Shown piece by piece: positions 27,011 to 41,800 of a stretch of DNA of 64,000 nucleotides. The notes under the pieces are model-generated. The model saw nothing but the letters and a program-made list of their open reading frames with translations. It did not search any database and was not told the DNA's origin. Each line of letters opens with the position of its first letter. Within the stretch, counting starts at the first letter, position 1. Source of the stretch: Aphrophora alni. Lineage: Eukaryota; Arthropoda; Insecta; Hemiptera; Aphrophoridae. The stretch is from the NCBI GenBank assembly GCA_963513935.1, contig OY740769.1:68654984-68718983 (forward strand), written 5' to 3'. The position numbers were made by a program, and so were the translations under genes.

Positions 27011-30000
27011 TCACTTTAAACATAGTAGTGGACATTTCTGGCTAAAGTGTAAATGATATTGTTCAATAATAATATGATAAACTATCGTAATCCCTCTGAT
27101 TACGAAATCATTACTACATATTTATTTAATATTCAAAAACTCTATTTACAACTCAAAATGTCAAAACTCTATAAAAAATAATTAATATTTTACTCATTAC
27201 AAATTTTATAAACGTAAAATAAATCAAATTTATTGAATAATGTGAAATTTTTATTATTTTTATAGGGTTAAATGGTATTGCACATAGATAACTTTGATTC
27301 TTAATATAGGCCTATATCGTATTGACATTTAAAGTGAATATATTTTTAAATTATAAATAATTATACTTTTTTTTTGTATTAAAACCACTAAACACTTGTA
27401 ATTTTTGTAATTTTTTTTCATTGGATTTATCAAATTTTAGAATAAAATATGCTATTGTTAAAACTCGTTGTTCTAAATGTTCAGATATACTACTAGAGAC
27501 CTCTGTGATGACTTCTATTATTTTGTTTATTTAGAGTGTCCTTTTGAATTTGCATTGTGGATTGATTTAATTTTAATGAAAACAAATTACTTTAATGTTT
27601 TTCTCTAAATATCCTTTCATAGAATATTTTACTTAAACAAATTCCTTTTATTGCGATATCGATAGTTTCTCCATTTACTTACTAGTATACCTTAATACTT
27701 AAAAACTAATTTAGTAATGATTGACATATACGGATAATTTATGTGTGGGTATAGATATATTTTTGATCATCTCATGCCTGTCACTATTCATTTAAATAAT
27801 TTGTAATTTGATTGAAATTATATATATCACAAATTACTCATCACCGAGTTCTATTACAATTTTAAATAGTTTGACTTTTTGTGTGAATTTATTCATGACT
27901 TGTCAAAATTCAGGAATAGAGAGGAGAGCAAATGAACTTATCTGTATAATATGAATAGTTTCTTAATAGTAGCATTATTATTATCGATGCAACAATAATT
28001 GGTTAAACCTATCAATTATTGGGTGTTAAACATTAATTGTTGTGTTCGTTGACTTTACTCTTGAACTTTTATCAGTATATTGAGATAACAAAAATATAAA
28101 GATTCCACAATTATAAGCCATCGTATCACCTCCAGATAAATAGAAAAGTCCGTATTCCTGTTTAAAATTACAGCCATTTTATTTTTACATCTTAATTTTA
28201 TTAAGTCACTAAAACAAAATCTACATTGTTAGGTAAGTTATTTATCTTTTTTCGCTCTATTTTGATTTTTTTGATAGGCTATTAAATCAATTAAATTAGG
28301 TAATATAGCATAAAAATTACATTTGTGACTTTTTTATACATTTTAAAATTGGTTTTTTATGTATGTGCTCATACCATAACTATTATTATAATAGCTAACT
28401 TAACATATATTTACATTATTTGCATAGAAGGTTGATTTTGGCAAAAGAGCGTATTGACAAATTGTAAAATAAAAAAATTACACATAATTACTAAAACATA
28501 TTATGTGCTTAATTGCAGTCTAACGAAAAAAATGTACTTTTTTATTAAAAAAAGTGTTGTTGATTTTAATTCTCAATAATATTCTGAATTTAACAATATA
28601 TAGTACACAATGTTAAAATGAAGGTAAAAAAATAAAATATAAAGATCTGCAGTGTGAACGGATCAATTTTTATTTTATATATCAATAGTTTAAAAATTCT
28701 AGATGGTTTATTTTAAACAGAATGCATCGATTACATTTTTTAAACTAAAATATTACAACATGTAAAGTAGAAGTTTTCTGTGCAATTTGTTTCAAACCGA
28801 CCCCGTCAGCTTCCACTCGTGCCGACCACTCTTATTTATATTGGGCCTCTCACGTCACCATAACAAGAACAAAGTTATATTAAACATAACATAAACATAA
28901 ACATAACACCATATTATTTGTTTGTTCAATAAAATAGATATAATCAGGGAAAGAGAATTGTTTACCCTTATACAGGTTTAAGTTCTTATTGTTGAAAATT
29001 AATAGACTTTTGTAGCACAGTGAGATTCTGAAAGGCTATGTGGTTGAATTACCATGGTAAAGACAAGTAAATATACGGTGAGCAGTCTTATGTATGTTCA
29101 CAAGGTCAAGGTTGTACAGATTTGTAACAACAAGCAGATAAAATTGTTCAAATGTAAACTTTATTGTAGTGGTACTGCAAATTTTGTAATTATATGTACA
29201 CCGACCAATCACCTTGGTTAAGGTCTAGCCTATGTTCTACTCTTATTTAGTATCTTTTGTTTTCCCAGACAAAGGAAATGACGTACTTTGTATTTATGTG
29301 TGTTTCTATTTTCGTTTGTGAGCCATAATAAGAAGAATAATTTTAATGTAATAAAGAAAGACATAATTATTACGTTCCAGTAACAATTACTAAGTTTGTT
29401 GGGATACGTTTTTACACAAATGAGGTAGAAAAAAGTATGAATCGATAATTAGGACATCCGTCGTGTTTAATTTAAATGAAATGCATGAGGGGAAATATTT
29501 CATATAAATCCCTTATCAATAAGAACTCAGTAGTTACTAAATAAAAAATAGAATTTTTATTTTTGTTATTTATTTTATTTTTTTAACGCTGAATGTCTAG
29601 TAAATCCATTGCTACTGGTATTGGACAATAGAATATTTATCATAAATTGTGTATTCAAAATCGAATAAAAATGTTTGGATATTATAAATGATCTTTCGTT
29701 GAAAAGTTATAAATCTTTAACACTTAAAAAATGAATAACACCAACAAATGATTAAAGCATAGAGCTATGTTGAATGCTAAAACTACATCTATAAACCTAA
29801 AAAAGAACCCGCACGTAAAGTGTGAATAATCAAGGTCAAAATCACAAAAATTCTCAAACAATGACTGGTTTCATGCTAACCTAATGATGATCGGAAGGTT
29901 AAGCGAAGTGAATAACCTTTTATCCCCTCATTGTAAAGTTTGGTTGTTTTCTAGTTATCACCCCATCTTAAAATCCAAAAGAATATTTTCATCTTATTAA

Positions 30001-32533
30001 TGAAAATATTTCATCTATATTAAAGTAAGTGCATTTTCATTTTCAACTTGTATTTCAGTTTTTATTAACGTAAGCCATTATGGAATTATTTTTCCATTAT
30101 TATGGTTGATAATATTTTTCAATAACTTTATATATTATTATTGGTTTCATTTTTTTAATACGTTTCCACGTATTATCTCTTTTAAAATAAATTACGTTTT
30201 TTTGACGTGGTATATTTTGATAATTTTTATTAACCTATTATAACTGATCGCGTATTCTTTTTGTGTTAAATAATTATCAATTTTAGAGATATCTTTAGTT
30301 GTCAATATACATGTCACATACACATTTATTACTGTAATAGAGTTTTTAGTTATTGAAGTACATTTTACGTATATTGCCAACGCACCTAACTTTTCCTAAT
30401 TAATCCCTGTATTATTAGGAATTGTTATGCACGATTAGGTTCCATCATTCTCTTTTTAGACTCATTATTATGTTGGAATTCTTTCTTTCTTTTTTAATTT
30501 AGATATTATGTACTGAGGATATCCATTTATAATTTATTCAATACAATTAACTTCTCTATTAAACAATCATATCAGTACAAATATAATTGCAAATTAATAA
30601 ATGACAGTGTCGTCAACGTAATTAAGTCGTGTAAAGTAAACATACACAAAATAATAATCACTTTTGTTGTAGCAAAACGGTTTATTACATAATTGAAAGA
30701 ATTATTAAAATAGGGTTTTAGGTTTTTTGTGTAGGTCGTTCTAAATCTTTTGATGTTTAATTATTTCAAACGAATTGCTTCACATTAAGTAAACATTATC
30801 TCTTATTTGTTTATTATAAATTCATTTTTAACTGGTCTAAGATCATAAAATTAAAATTTCGTAAATTTGGTAAAAATCATAAAGAGAGTCAAATTGCAAA
30901 ACAAGAGTTATTATTGTAGCTTTAATTACCAAAATACCAAAATTGTTTTATATATATTGCTCTTGAGATAAAATATCGTATTTTTTATGAAAAGGAAAAC
31001 TATCAAGTAAATAAGAATTTTTATCAACAGCAACTTTATTTGCATACGATATAGTGACATACCAGTCCATATCACTGAAAATAAATTATTTTCGATACTT
31101 TAATATTTCTCTGTTTCGTAATTGACAAAACTCTTTTAAGTTAAAGGCAATTCACTTTTATAAATGCATAGTCTTTATATTTAAAATCCAAAATAATTTT
31201 ACAAAAATATTATTGCATAGCTTGGCAAGTATTTATTTGAATTACAAAATTAACGAACACTTTGTAAAAATTAATGCCACATATATTATTAGCAGTTCAA
31301 CAATATACTTTTTGTGTTGGGTAATTATATATATTTTATCTTTACCAAACATTGGAGAGATTTTAAGATTGGAAGATAACACTTGCAAGCTAAACAATTG
31401 ACACGTTTAGTTCTAACTTATTTCCCTCCAAAAACACGTGTTTTTGTTGATTTGAATCTTCTTTTTTCTTCCTTGGTCTAAATATATATGTTTTCGTAAT
31501 GTATTAGTTAGGATATTTTTGCGTGGTTTAAACAGCTAACTAAACAAAATAATAGGGGCGCATGTGTCACAAGGACAGTTTACTTCAACGAAATACATAT
31601 TCCCTAGTAACCTGATTAGTTGTCCTAAAGGTAATCTTAATTAAATTAATTGATATCACGTTAAATAGTACTTGAATATATATAAACATTACCTGATAAT
31701 ACATAGAGTACACAAAATACCTGAGTAGACATGGAATCATGAATATAAATCTCGGTTTAAATTAATTGTTTCCATTGTTATTTTAAAACATACAATCATG
31801 AAGACCATACACCTTCCATTTGGAAAAAAATAAATAAATAATATAATAATCTTTTTTGATTTTGGTTAGAACGGGTGCTTAACCATAATTGTAAAACTTC
31901 TTATTATTTTAACATGTTAAATAATTTTCAACTCATATTGTTTAAGATTATCATCATATTATTACATTTATTTTTATTAATCAGGTAAGAACAAGTAAGT
32001 GTTATTTGTAAAATGTGCTGTCCGTTGCCATTCATTCATTTATAGAGATATAATAAATTTGGGTTTTCCTGTCATAATATTATTAATAAATAATAAATAA
32101 TTAATTTGTTATCTTAGTTTGTTTTTCAACAATTATGATGCAAATTGTCTAACTGAAAGTCATCTAGAATCTAACCTAATGTGAAATCATTCAAAGAACA
32201 ACCTTTTAATTTAAAACCTAAAAAATTATTATTATAGTTTTTATTTTTATTTTTTCAAAAATGAGATGTTATTATAGTATAGCTGAGCATATAATTATAT
32301 TGTGACCAATTTTTATAAATTCTATATTCTAACGTTGTTCATGGTCGTTGTTTTCAGATGAAAGCTATACATGTGATTGTAGGGGCCATGAGGAGACATA
32401 CGTTTTTTATTATTACACAACAACATTAAGTGACAATATCGTGTCTGTTTTATGTCTTATTTAATATTCTCAGAAATTTTGTTGTAAAGTTTTATACGTT
32501 TTAATCCGGCGTATTTTAAAGAAAGATGTTTTT
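27011..32533. other. AT-rich noncoding stretch
   Basis: No gene or RNA is recognised. A short GC-richer patch at 28,790-28,860 and A/T homopolymers are the only variation. Open frames near 30,192 and 31,213 are about 62 codons long and of low complexity. Confidence 0.6.
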
Positions 32534-32650
32534 GATGGGCTCATCTGTCTCTCAAGTGGTAGGACGAGCGGGTGAGATTAAACACTTCATATTCTTCATA
32601 GAATCCTTGTCATTTACAATCTAATCTCCTTCGCCTTAAACACATCCCTT
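32534..32650 (+). repeat. SINE-like repeat with tRNA-like head (copy 1)
   Basis: TCTCAAGTGGTAGGACG resembles a tRNA A-box region (TAGCTCAGTGGTAGAGC). Downstream, GAGATTAAACAC is followed by ACAATCTAATCTCCTTCG. The block from GTGAGATTAAAC to CTCCTTCG is shared, in inverted orientation, with 53,400-53,520. This suggests an old tRNA-derived SINE family. No terminal poly(A) or target-site duplication was identified. Confidence 0.5.
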
Positions 32651-32805
32651 TTTAAATTCTCGAGATATTGTGTACATTATATTCATAATGTGTTGTAATT
32701 TTGCTTTTTTATGCTTTATGAAAAAATTCAATCAATCCAGATTCAGAAAAGTTTTTATCTCTTAAAGATAAATTGTTCCTGTTAAAAGACGTTGACTTCT
32801 CTTCG

Positions 32806-32827
32806 TTTTTTTTTTTTTTTTTTTTTT
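32806..32827. repeat. Poly(T) tract, 22 bases
   Basis: Pure T run. It could be the poly(A) tail of an element on the minus strand, but none is recognised next to it. Confidence 0.9.
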
Positions 32828-32984
32828 AAATTTTATTTCTTGTAACGAAAATTACTGAAAATACTTGTATTACATTTTTTGATAATAGGATTAGGAATTA
32901 GTTATATCAGATACAAATGCAGATTACAAAATACATATTGTATGTGTTCTTTCAATTGATGCATACGAGTTATGCATTCGTTAA

Positions 32985-33525
32985 GGTGTAAATAGATGTA
33001 GAGACTTAAGAAAAACTTTTAAAGACTTGTATTGTGAACGGTCTAATATCTCAAAGGACTTACTTTATATGTGTTCTTTAATTGTTGACCAACAAGACTT
33101 TATTTTTTATTTTATTATTATTATTTTTTGGTGTAAATATAGACACCTTAAATGTTTATGGACTTGTGTTGAGATCAGTGTATTACTACAAAGAACTTAC
33201 TTGATATGTGTTCTTTTCTTGTTGAACAAAAAAAGTTTTTGGTGTAAATAGATATAGACTCCTTAAATGTTTAAGGATTTGTGTTGAGAACAGTTTAGTA
33301 CTACACATAACTTACTTGATATGAGTTCTTTTAGTTGGTGAACAACAAAATTTAAATTTTTTGTTTGAGTGTAAATAGATATAGACATCTCAAATGTATA
33401 AGGACTAGTGTTCAGTACAGTTTATTATTAGAAAGAACTTACTTGATATGTGTTCTATTAATTGGTGAACAACGAGAGATTATTTTTTGTTTGGGTGTGA
33501 ATAAATATAGACACCTAAAATGTTG
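32985..33525. repeat. Tandem array, unit about 126 bp, about 4 copies
   Basis: GTGTAAATAGATATAGAC-type words occur at about 32,987, 33,130, 33,240, 33,367 and 33,493. Each is followed by a GACTTGTGTTGAGAACAG-type word, then ACTTACTTGATATGTGTTCT and TTGGTGAACAAC. Spacing is 110-143 bp with the mode at about 126. Copies are diverged and differ by T-run indels. The 74-codon open frame in it is a by-product. Confidence 0.85.
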
Positions 33526-33799
33526 AAGCATGACCATAAGTCGCTTTTACATATTTTTATAAACTTCTATCTAATGTTTTTATTTATGTTTTAAAAAGTA
33601 GATTTGACATTTTTTTGCTTTTTAATATTTGTCCTTGGTCTTTTGAAGATTTTCTACCTGTCTTAAGAATTTTTTTTCGATAATCCATTGTTTGGCAAAC
33701 AAATTGTCGGTATTTCTTTTTTAAGTGCTCAGGTTTACGGACTGTAAACTTAAGTTATTCAGCTTTGCCACCGAGTTATAACCAAAAGCTGCTACGTAT

Positions 33800-34174
33800 A
33801 TGTCGGAACTGGCAAAATTATGGTCAGTAAGACATTGTAGTATTTTTTTTAAACTTTATATTTGTGTTAATTTAATTTATTTTAAATATTTACAGATTTC
33901 TTTTTACAGTACAGGCAACCCACACTTGTCTTATAGTAATAATACGAGAGTTCCTAGTGGTAAGAACATAATGAAACATGGAATGGATAACTTTACGTGC
34001 TTCTCGACCACCTGTGAATCCAAAATGGTTGTACGTTTCCTCATTTTAAAAATGGATCTTGTCATTATTGGGGGAAATCGTAGTGAATCTATGCATGAGT
34101 ACAAAACTCAAGGTCCATCTTTCAAAAGTGATCAGTTTCCACGATATGCTTTCAAGTTTCTAATGAATTTTTAA
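33800..34174 (+). CDS. Unrecognised 124-codon open frame with a possible 69-nt intron
   Basis: This frame starts at an ATG and ends with TAA. I recognise no domain. The first nine codons are followed at 33,827 by GTAAGA, a good donor, and TTTACAG ends at 33,895, a good acceptor after a T-rich tract. The 69-nt interval is a multiple of three, so the frame is open whether or not it is spliced. Removing it deletes the least protein-like, Phe/Ile/Tyr-rich part. The remaining C-terminal 100 residues are more balanced in composition, with several Ser, Lys and Arg and no membrane segment. No upstream promoter or neighbouring exon is evident. It could be a small gene, one exon of a larger gene, or chance. 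Confidence is low. Confidence 0.25.
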   Translation: MSELAKLWSVRHCSIFFKLYICVNLIYFKYLQISFYSTGNPHLSYSNNTRVPSGKNIMKHGMDNFTCFSTTCESKMVVRFLILKMDLVIIGGNRSESMHEYKTQGPSFKSDQFPRYAFKFLMNF

Positions 34175-35697
34175 AATTAAAGCATCACAGTAGCTAACAT
34201 TGTATATCAATCCATTTTTGAATCTACATACACAGCATTTCGGATATATAGACTAATATTTACCTAAATCATTTTCCGTGTCGTATAAACATTTTATTAA
34301 TTTATTTACTTATTACAAAAATTAAGTAAAATAAATATATTCTATCTTAACCCAGCTAACGTCTAGTTGTTTATTCTAACTAATCGAATTGCCACGTCCA
34401 GTGTTGGTTTATAGAAGTAATTATTGTATGTCTGCTGTTGAAAGTTACAATTAAATTATGAATCAAAACTTATTTTGCACTGAAAGGTAAACCTTAATTT
34501 CATTTATATTACATTGACGGATATAAATAGAATAAATTATTATGTAAACTGACCTGAAATGCTCAATGATTGTCACACAGTACTTTTGATCATTCAAAGG
34601 ATAAATTTTCCCTATTAAGGTACAAGAAAAAGTATAGTGATAAGATTAATTTCTGTTTTCGATATAAAGTGGAGATATATCCTTTGAAGTGTTTAATCAA
34701 TATGAGTAAATGTATAACATTAAAATATTATGTTTCTTTGTAATATATATATAACCGTACGTTCACAAATTGTTCCACGGTGTGTTGTTTTCTATCTATT
34801 TGTCAGTGAATGACTGTGGAGGCTAAAGTTAATGGCTAGATTTTGCATGAAATATTTTTAGGATTCTTTAACACTCGGATAAATTAACAATACAAACAAA
34901 TATAGGGCTTGAAATCAACATGCACAACATACTTCAAAACTGTGACACATGACTTTAATACAATAATACAAAAATATATCCTCCATGATATCAACAATAT
35001 TATGGCCACACCTCCGAAATACAACTAAGGTACCGTTTTATGGAATATTTACAAATATCTATTGTCAAAATTATATAAACTAACTTCGTTTTAATCATTT
35101 TCATTTTAAGGAAATTATAAGTAAAGTCCATTAATTATTAACAAACCTCAATTTTCATAAAAACCAATTTATGTTGTTACATTCATTAATTATAAAATTA
35201 ATAAACGTAAATTTGAAGAACAAATTTGTGATATATTATTTGTAAGTACAGTTAATTGGATGTACTCAATTACAACTTATTTTTTTTAATGAATTAGAAT
35301 ACTGTCTCTCCATATTTAGATACACAATATATAGTACCAAAGAAAAACGGACGGACACATAACTTGGAAATGTCTGATGTGTATCTATACACCCCTAGAT
35401 TCACAAATATATAAATTCATCAATGACATATTCACATAATCGTAATTTACCTCCTAAATATTAGTAATTCTAAATAATAATGGGAAAACAAATTCAAATT
35501 ACTTAGTTGCTCATTGGATTAAAACCTGTCTAATTTTTATTTTTTTTATATTGTAATATAAATAGTCTTCTGTTATTTTTTAAAATATGGCTCTATCTCT
35601 ACCAATGGTAACACGTGTGTTAGTGACTAGGACATGATTTGCCTCAATTTTAAAAATGTGTTCTAATAAATTTACCTGTATTGACAAGTTTCATAAA

Positions 35698-35699
<2 letters not shown>

Positions 35700-35770
<71 letters not shown>
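35700..35770. repeat. TA microsatellite (about 35 copies)
   Basis: Uninterrupted TA tract. Confidence 0.95.
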
Positions 35771-35772
<2 letters not shown>

Positions 35773-37058
35773 ATGCCCTCAGTTATATATAAACACTTGC
35801 GAGTTTAACTGGTCTAGCGGGCACTAAAATATTCACTGAGGTAAGAAAATTAAATGATCATAATTGTATTAAATGTTTACTAGGTTTCTCTATTATAATT
35901 AATTTTTTTTTAAATATTTATTACTACATTTAATATTACCTAATTGACCCGTTAGAGAGATTCTAAAATTTAAAATAAAAACCATGTTATGAATACACTT
36001 ACCAATAAAAAAATACTCAGCAATATATTTCCAGAAAGTTTTTATATTTTATATTATAGATACAAAATATAATATAAAACTGACTAATAAGGCTGTTTCA
36101 ATATTATTTGCACTTCGTCATATTCGTAATATATTTGGCTAATTCATATATGCTTTTTGTCACATATTCAAGAAAAGTCTATTTCCAATTACACAGAATA
36201 TGTTATTGCAGCCTAATGAAAATACCATGAATTCCTCCCTTCTTTTAATTGAAGGAATTTCATATATTAAATCTCTCTATGTTTAAACGATATCAAACAT
36301 TTAGGAGAAGCTAAAGTATATTAATTTCATTTTGTTTGAAGTAAAACGTTTTTAGAAGGAATAAATATGATATTTGAACAAATAGATGTAAAAGTTATTA
36401 ATTCGACTTTCCAATTTCAGATTAAAAACTCATTAAAGAAATTGATCAAAGATGCATTACCAAATTACTTCAATGATTTAGTTCACAGAATAAAATACGC
36501 TTACATTGAATTTTAAATTACGTTTATTTTGATGATTAGTTGAAGTCTTTTTATTGATGTGAAACTGTGTGGGAATTAAATTCACCATGGCATCGGTGAA
36601 GAGCGGAATTGTCGACAACTTTGTGAATGAGAAGAAGAATATTTTATACAGAGAGTGTCAAACGCACACTCAATAACAACAAACACCAATCAAATATTAT
36701 GTGCAAAAAATTGATTCCAGATAATAAAGTATTGTACTAGAAAAAGGACATTCGCGCAAATGGTAGTGCAAAATTTAAGCCTACAGAACATCGAGACTTT
36801 CTCTACAATCACGTCTTGTTGCACACGTTAAAACAACCTTCGTGTAAAAAACATCTCTCACTCTTTTAACAATGCATAAGATTGAAACCAAAAAGCAGTT
36901 TGAAAGGAGTTTTTGTAATTTAAAAAAAGTGTTATTGTTAGATTTTCGTACAATAAAGTTATTTTAATTTAATTTAAAACTATTAATTACTAAACTTTAT
37001 TTTGTTCAGACATGTATTAGTCATGTAACAAGTTATTTTTAGTTAGTTGATAAATATA

Positions 37059-37102
37059 AATATATATATATATATATAGAATATTAGAATATAGAATATT
37101 AG

Positions 37103-37148
<46 letters not shown>
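37059..37148. repeat. Two TA microsatellites flanking an AGAATATTAGA-type spacer
   Basis: TA tracts at 37,059-37,078 and 37,104-37,148 are separated by ATAGAATATTAGAATATAG-like sequence. This is one compound TA tract interrupted by a small duplication. Confidence 0.9.
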
Positions 37149-37152
<4 letters not shown>

Positions 37153-38801
37153 CTAATATTATTAAAATAATTGTGAATAACACATGTTAGTTTATTATTA
37201 TTATGAAAAACCCTGTTTTAATCTTTTTATTGTTTTGAAAAATCTACCTTAATTATATTTAAAACAAGAAAAAATATTACTAATTAAAATTTAGTGTCAT
37301 TGTTTTCTAAATAGTTTAATATTTAATATTTACCAATCATCAACTTTGAAACCGATCATCCGATTTCATTAAGTCAATTATAAATTTAACAATGTAAAAA
37401 GATTTTCATTATCTAATCAAACAATGTGTCTTCTATAAGTGCAGGTTGATCTTTCGTTAAATTCTGTCTAATTTTAACGATAAGATGTGTTAACTTAAGA
37501 TTAACTTACAAAAAAAAGAAACATAACAAAAACAAACTTATGAAATTAAGATTAATTTATAAGGATGCTGCTACTAGTAAATGTTAAGCCTTCAGTCCCC
37601 CAGGAAGTTTTAAAAATCATAAACCTAAATAAGTCATGACTTAAAAAAAATCTATTATCTATTTTCATGTTTTACATAGTAATCCTAATAATAATAGTAA
37701 TTTTTGTATACTTGTATTTTTTTTTTTTTTACATTTTGTTCTCAATTTTAAAAAGTTTAAAAATTAATAAAAACGTTGTTAATCCTTGATTATAAAAGTC
37801 ACTGTAAATATTAGGCCAAGACTGTTGTGATTCATAAAATATAATTACTTCTTTTAATTTATATAATTATTACTTGCTACTCACTATGTGAATAATAGAA
37901 AAATTATTATTGTCGTAAAAGTAGTTACAATAGCCTATAAAATATTGCAACTAATTTTCTGCTTTAATAATTTTCCTGAAAAATGTATTTGAAAAATTAG
38001 GTAAAGTACTAATTTATTTCAACACTTCTAGAATATTAGTTTTTCACAACAAAACGGTCGGTTGTAAAGTTTAAAATGCGGTTACGGTCTAAGAAGTGGT
38101 AAACTTAAAGTTTTGTTTTATATAAGGCGGGAATCTCAATTATTGTACATAAATATATATATTTATTGATATTTTTTAGATAAACTTTAGTTTCTCCCGC
38201 ACAAATATTTAACTTGACTACATCCTTTACAGTTTAGTTAAATGTGATTACAATAACTAATAAAAAATAAATGTACTCACATATTTGTAAATATACTCAC
38301 AAATTCCACAAATCTGTTAGAAGTTTGGTAAATGTGTCTTACCTGAAACAGTAAAGAAATTTATCAATGATCAAAATTTATATACTACCGATATTATATA
38401 ACGTTAATGATAGCTATTATCAAGTCATATAACATACAGTTGTAAATAGTACACACACACATATGAGTATTGAGTTTACTTTGTTCAGCATAAAGAATAA
38501 AAAATAAAATTTTCTCTACCAGATTTAAGATTTCGTGTAGTTTATATATTTATGTATTTATATATTTATATTTAATTTAAATTATTAGTTCCTAGAGACT
38601 CATTCAGATAATTTTCCGACGTCGTTAGTCCGTTTGAATGATTATGCATCATCTATGCATTGTACTTTATATATTTATAATTAATTAGGAAGAACATATT
38701 TTGATTTCAAAAGAGATCAATAATGTAGCAATGTCCATAAATAGCCGTTTTTTTTGTACTCTGACTCCAAATAAGAGATATTTGGAAAATATATTTATGT
38801 C

Positions 38802-38834
38802 CCACTTGTCTGTCACCACTTGTCTGTCACCACT
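38802..38834. repeat. 16-bp direct duplication
   Basis: CACTTGTCTGTCAC is repeated directly with a 16-bp period. Confidence 0.85.
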
Positions 38835-41800
38835 GTTTTCTTAGGAGCAGTTAGACAATGAAGTAAAATTTGTGCTTATGTTTTTCGTCATAAATTAGTA
38901 CTTACACGTGTTCATTACTAAAACGTGCATTTATTTTAACTAACGTCTGTTCAATACAATTTCCAAGCTCAAAATTTTGTGCTAGCTACAACAACAAATT
39001 AAAAATGTATAAAAATCATGTTTAACGATGTTTTCCTAATATAATATAAGGTATCTGAAGAAACGTATTTGTTTCTACAACTAAATGATTGGTTATTTAT
39101 CCCTCAATAAACGCAGGAGAACCTTTAAAAGTTGAAAATGTCAAAAAAAGTTGTACTGATTTCGTTTCAATTATTTTAGTAAGGTAAAAAAATTAATAGT
39201 TAATTTGATTTCTTTTAGTAATATTGGTAGTCCATGCGTACGCTGGACATATATCTAGCAACATTTATCAAGTGTATTATGATAATTTAACGACGAGTGG
39301 AAAGATACCAACACCGAAGTAAAATCAATGGGAGGGAGTTTGGATTCAACACATATCGTCTGTAAACTATTAAACCACTATTTCTGGGTCTTAGGATAAG
39401 TGGAAGGAAACAAAAATCAAAATAAATAAATCTCTTCAACAAACGCTATACATTTTGTTTTTTAATATTAAAAATTAGTTTTTTATCAGAATTACAAATA
39501 TGTTTGTGAAGATTTTAATTTTTAATTACAATGAATATAATTAACTATTATTGATTGTATAAAACTAACATTTACAATGAGTTCGTAATACGGTATCAGT
39601 ATTAGTATTAGCTGTAAGCTGTGTTTTTCATATCATTAAGATATAATATACCGAGTATTACGTTCTATAACTAGATTTAATACCTTATATCCATCGTGAG
39701 ACTTCGTTGTTTGTGTTATATGTGTCTTTGTAGGCTTTCTTTACCCAAGATTCTTAAATTATAAAGTGTGTTTTACTTTGTTATTAAAATTGGCCCCTAC
39801 ACATATGGGTTCATTCATAGTGAGTGGGGCGGGGAGTGGCACACCAGATGATCCTAACTAAATCTACACCTAGTCTTGGGTTGTATCCCTTTCTTTCATC
39901 TATTTCATTAGGTTTTTCTTAAAACCACCTCCGCTTCACTTCCTACTCTGACGGTCTTAGATTATTCGTGGGCTATGTGTCTTTGGTTTACATTTGTATT
40001 CTCCTTTTATAAGAATATGATGAGAGAAGAGTTTTCGGATTAGAAAAAAATAAAAATGCTGTTTAACAATTCTTTTTATTAGTGTTTTTAATGACATTAT
40101 AACTTTTCCATATTCTACTGTAGGCCTACATCGTTGGTGTATTTGCAATTATTACAAGAATGTATTGGTTTGATTTATGTATCAAATAGGTATGGCTTCA
40201 GTTTATCAAATGGCAGGAGTTATATGATTTATCGCCATTTATGTTTTTCTTTGGCTGATATTCCATAAACCGTTTTAAAAACGACATTTTGGTTTGAGCT
40301 ACATAGACGCTCAGAGTAACAGAGAGTTACATCTTATACTGTTCACACTTTCTTTTTTTTTCTTTTTCGAAATAAAGAATATTTGCAACTCTAAGCAATA
40401 CATATCTTAATTCCCAGCATTTTATTACAAAAAACTTGTTATTATTTTTGTTTAATATTTAATATATATTCTAAAAATGGTGTGAAACTTTACAAAATAT
40501 TCACAGAATACCTCGATATTGTAATTTTACTTGCGAAAGTACCGATTAAAAATATAATTTAATACAATCTTTTAAACTAATGGTCTTTGGCGTAAGTTGG
40601 AAATTGTAATTTACGCCAACTTATATCAAGTAGAAAATAATTTCTAAATACATTGTTTGTTCACTAGCTTCGATCCTATGTGACTTACCTAATTAATTAG
40701 TTATTTCACCCAGTAACTTAAATCGTAAACATTTCATACTAATAAAAAATACGCAGTAAACATATTCTGAAAGCCAAGTATTGGGTTTTTTTATCGCAGT
40801 ATTTTATAAATAATTGTAAAACAACTTTGTGGTAACTATTTTATTATACCATCATAAGGAGTAATGACATCGAATAAAATTTCACAAAATTTGGGTATAT
40901 TCAAGATTTTCGTATTTAACACAATTTGTAAAAGGAATGTTTCTGATTGTGATATATATGAAAATAAAGCATAATTTTTTGTGAAGCATACAAAATTGTG
41001 AATTTTAAGAAGATCTTGAAACAGGATAAATAGTCTGATATTTTTTTTTTACTCGGAGTGTATGTCTCTCTATGAAATAGGTTTTTTCTTTAAAATCCCT
41101 TTCCATTTTCTATTAATGTTACGTATACATGAGACTAAAATAATCTACACTCTCCCAAAAACAATTTCCATATACAAAAAAAAGTATTTTTTATTATTAG
41201 AGCTTTGTCCTTTGAGATTAAATTAGGGAAATTTCCCATTTATTACATTTTTCAAATACTCATAAATAGGTTAATGTTAAAAAAAATTATTAAAACTTTT
41301 AAGTACAGAAAATCTAATTTGTAAGAAGATATTTATCTCATTCAAATGAACATCTGTTAAAGATCTCTTTTTCCTGAGCCCTATTGAATAGTGAGGTTGG
41401 AAGTTGTGTTCAATTTTTTCTTTTGATAATATCTTATAATGTCAAGCTTCTTTTCCATTAACAATAAATCCAGTTTTCTGTAGTGATATAAGACATTTTC
41501 TTACCAGAGACCGTTACACATATTCGAAAAGTGTAGATATAATTAAATGCGCAATGCTTTAATTTGTTAATTTTGAATATTTCAGTAAGAAGGGGTTAAT
41601 TTACAGTAGAAGTGTCGACACATAAGCTATTGAATTTGTGCTTTATGTTTAAAAATGTTCGAAGAAATAACTCCTTAGTTGGAACTTAAATTACATTTGT
41701 CTAATTGCTATAATTGCTATAATCTGTTGGCATGTATTCTCTTTTTGTAGTGGATAATTAATTATCAACTACTACACGGGTGATTCAATCTTCTATTAAC

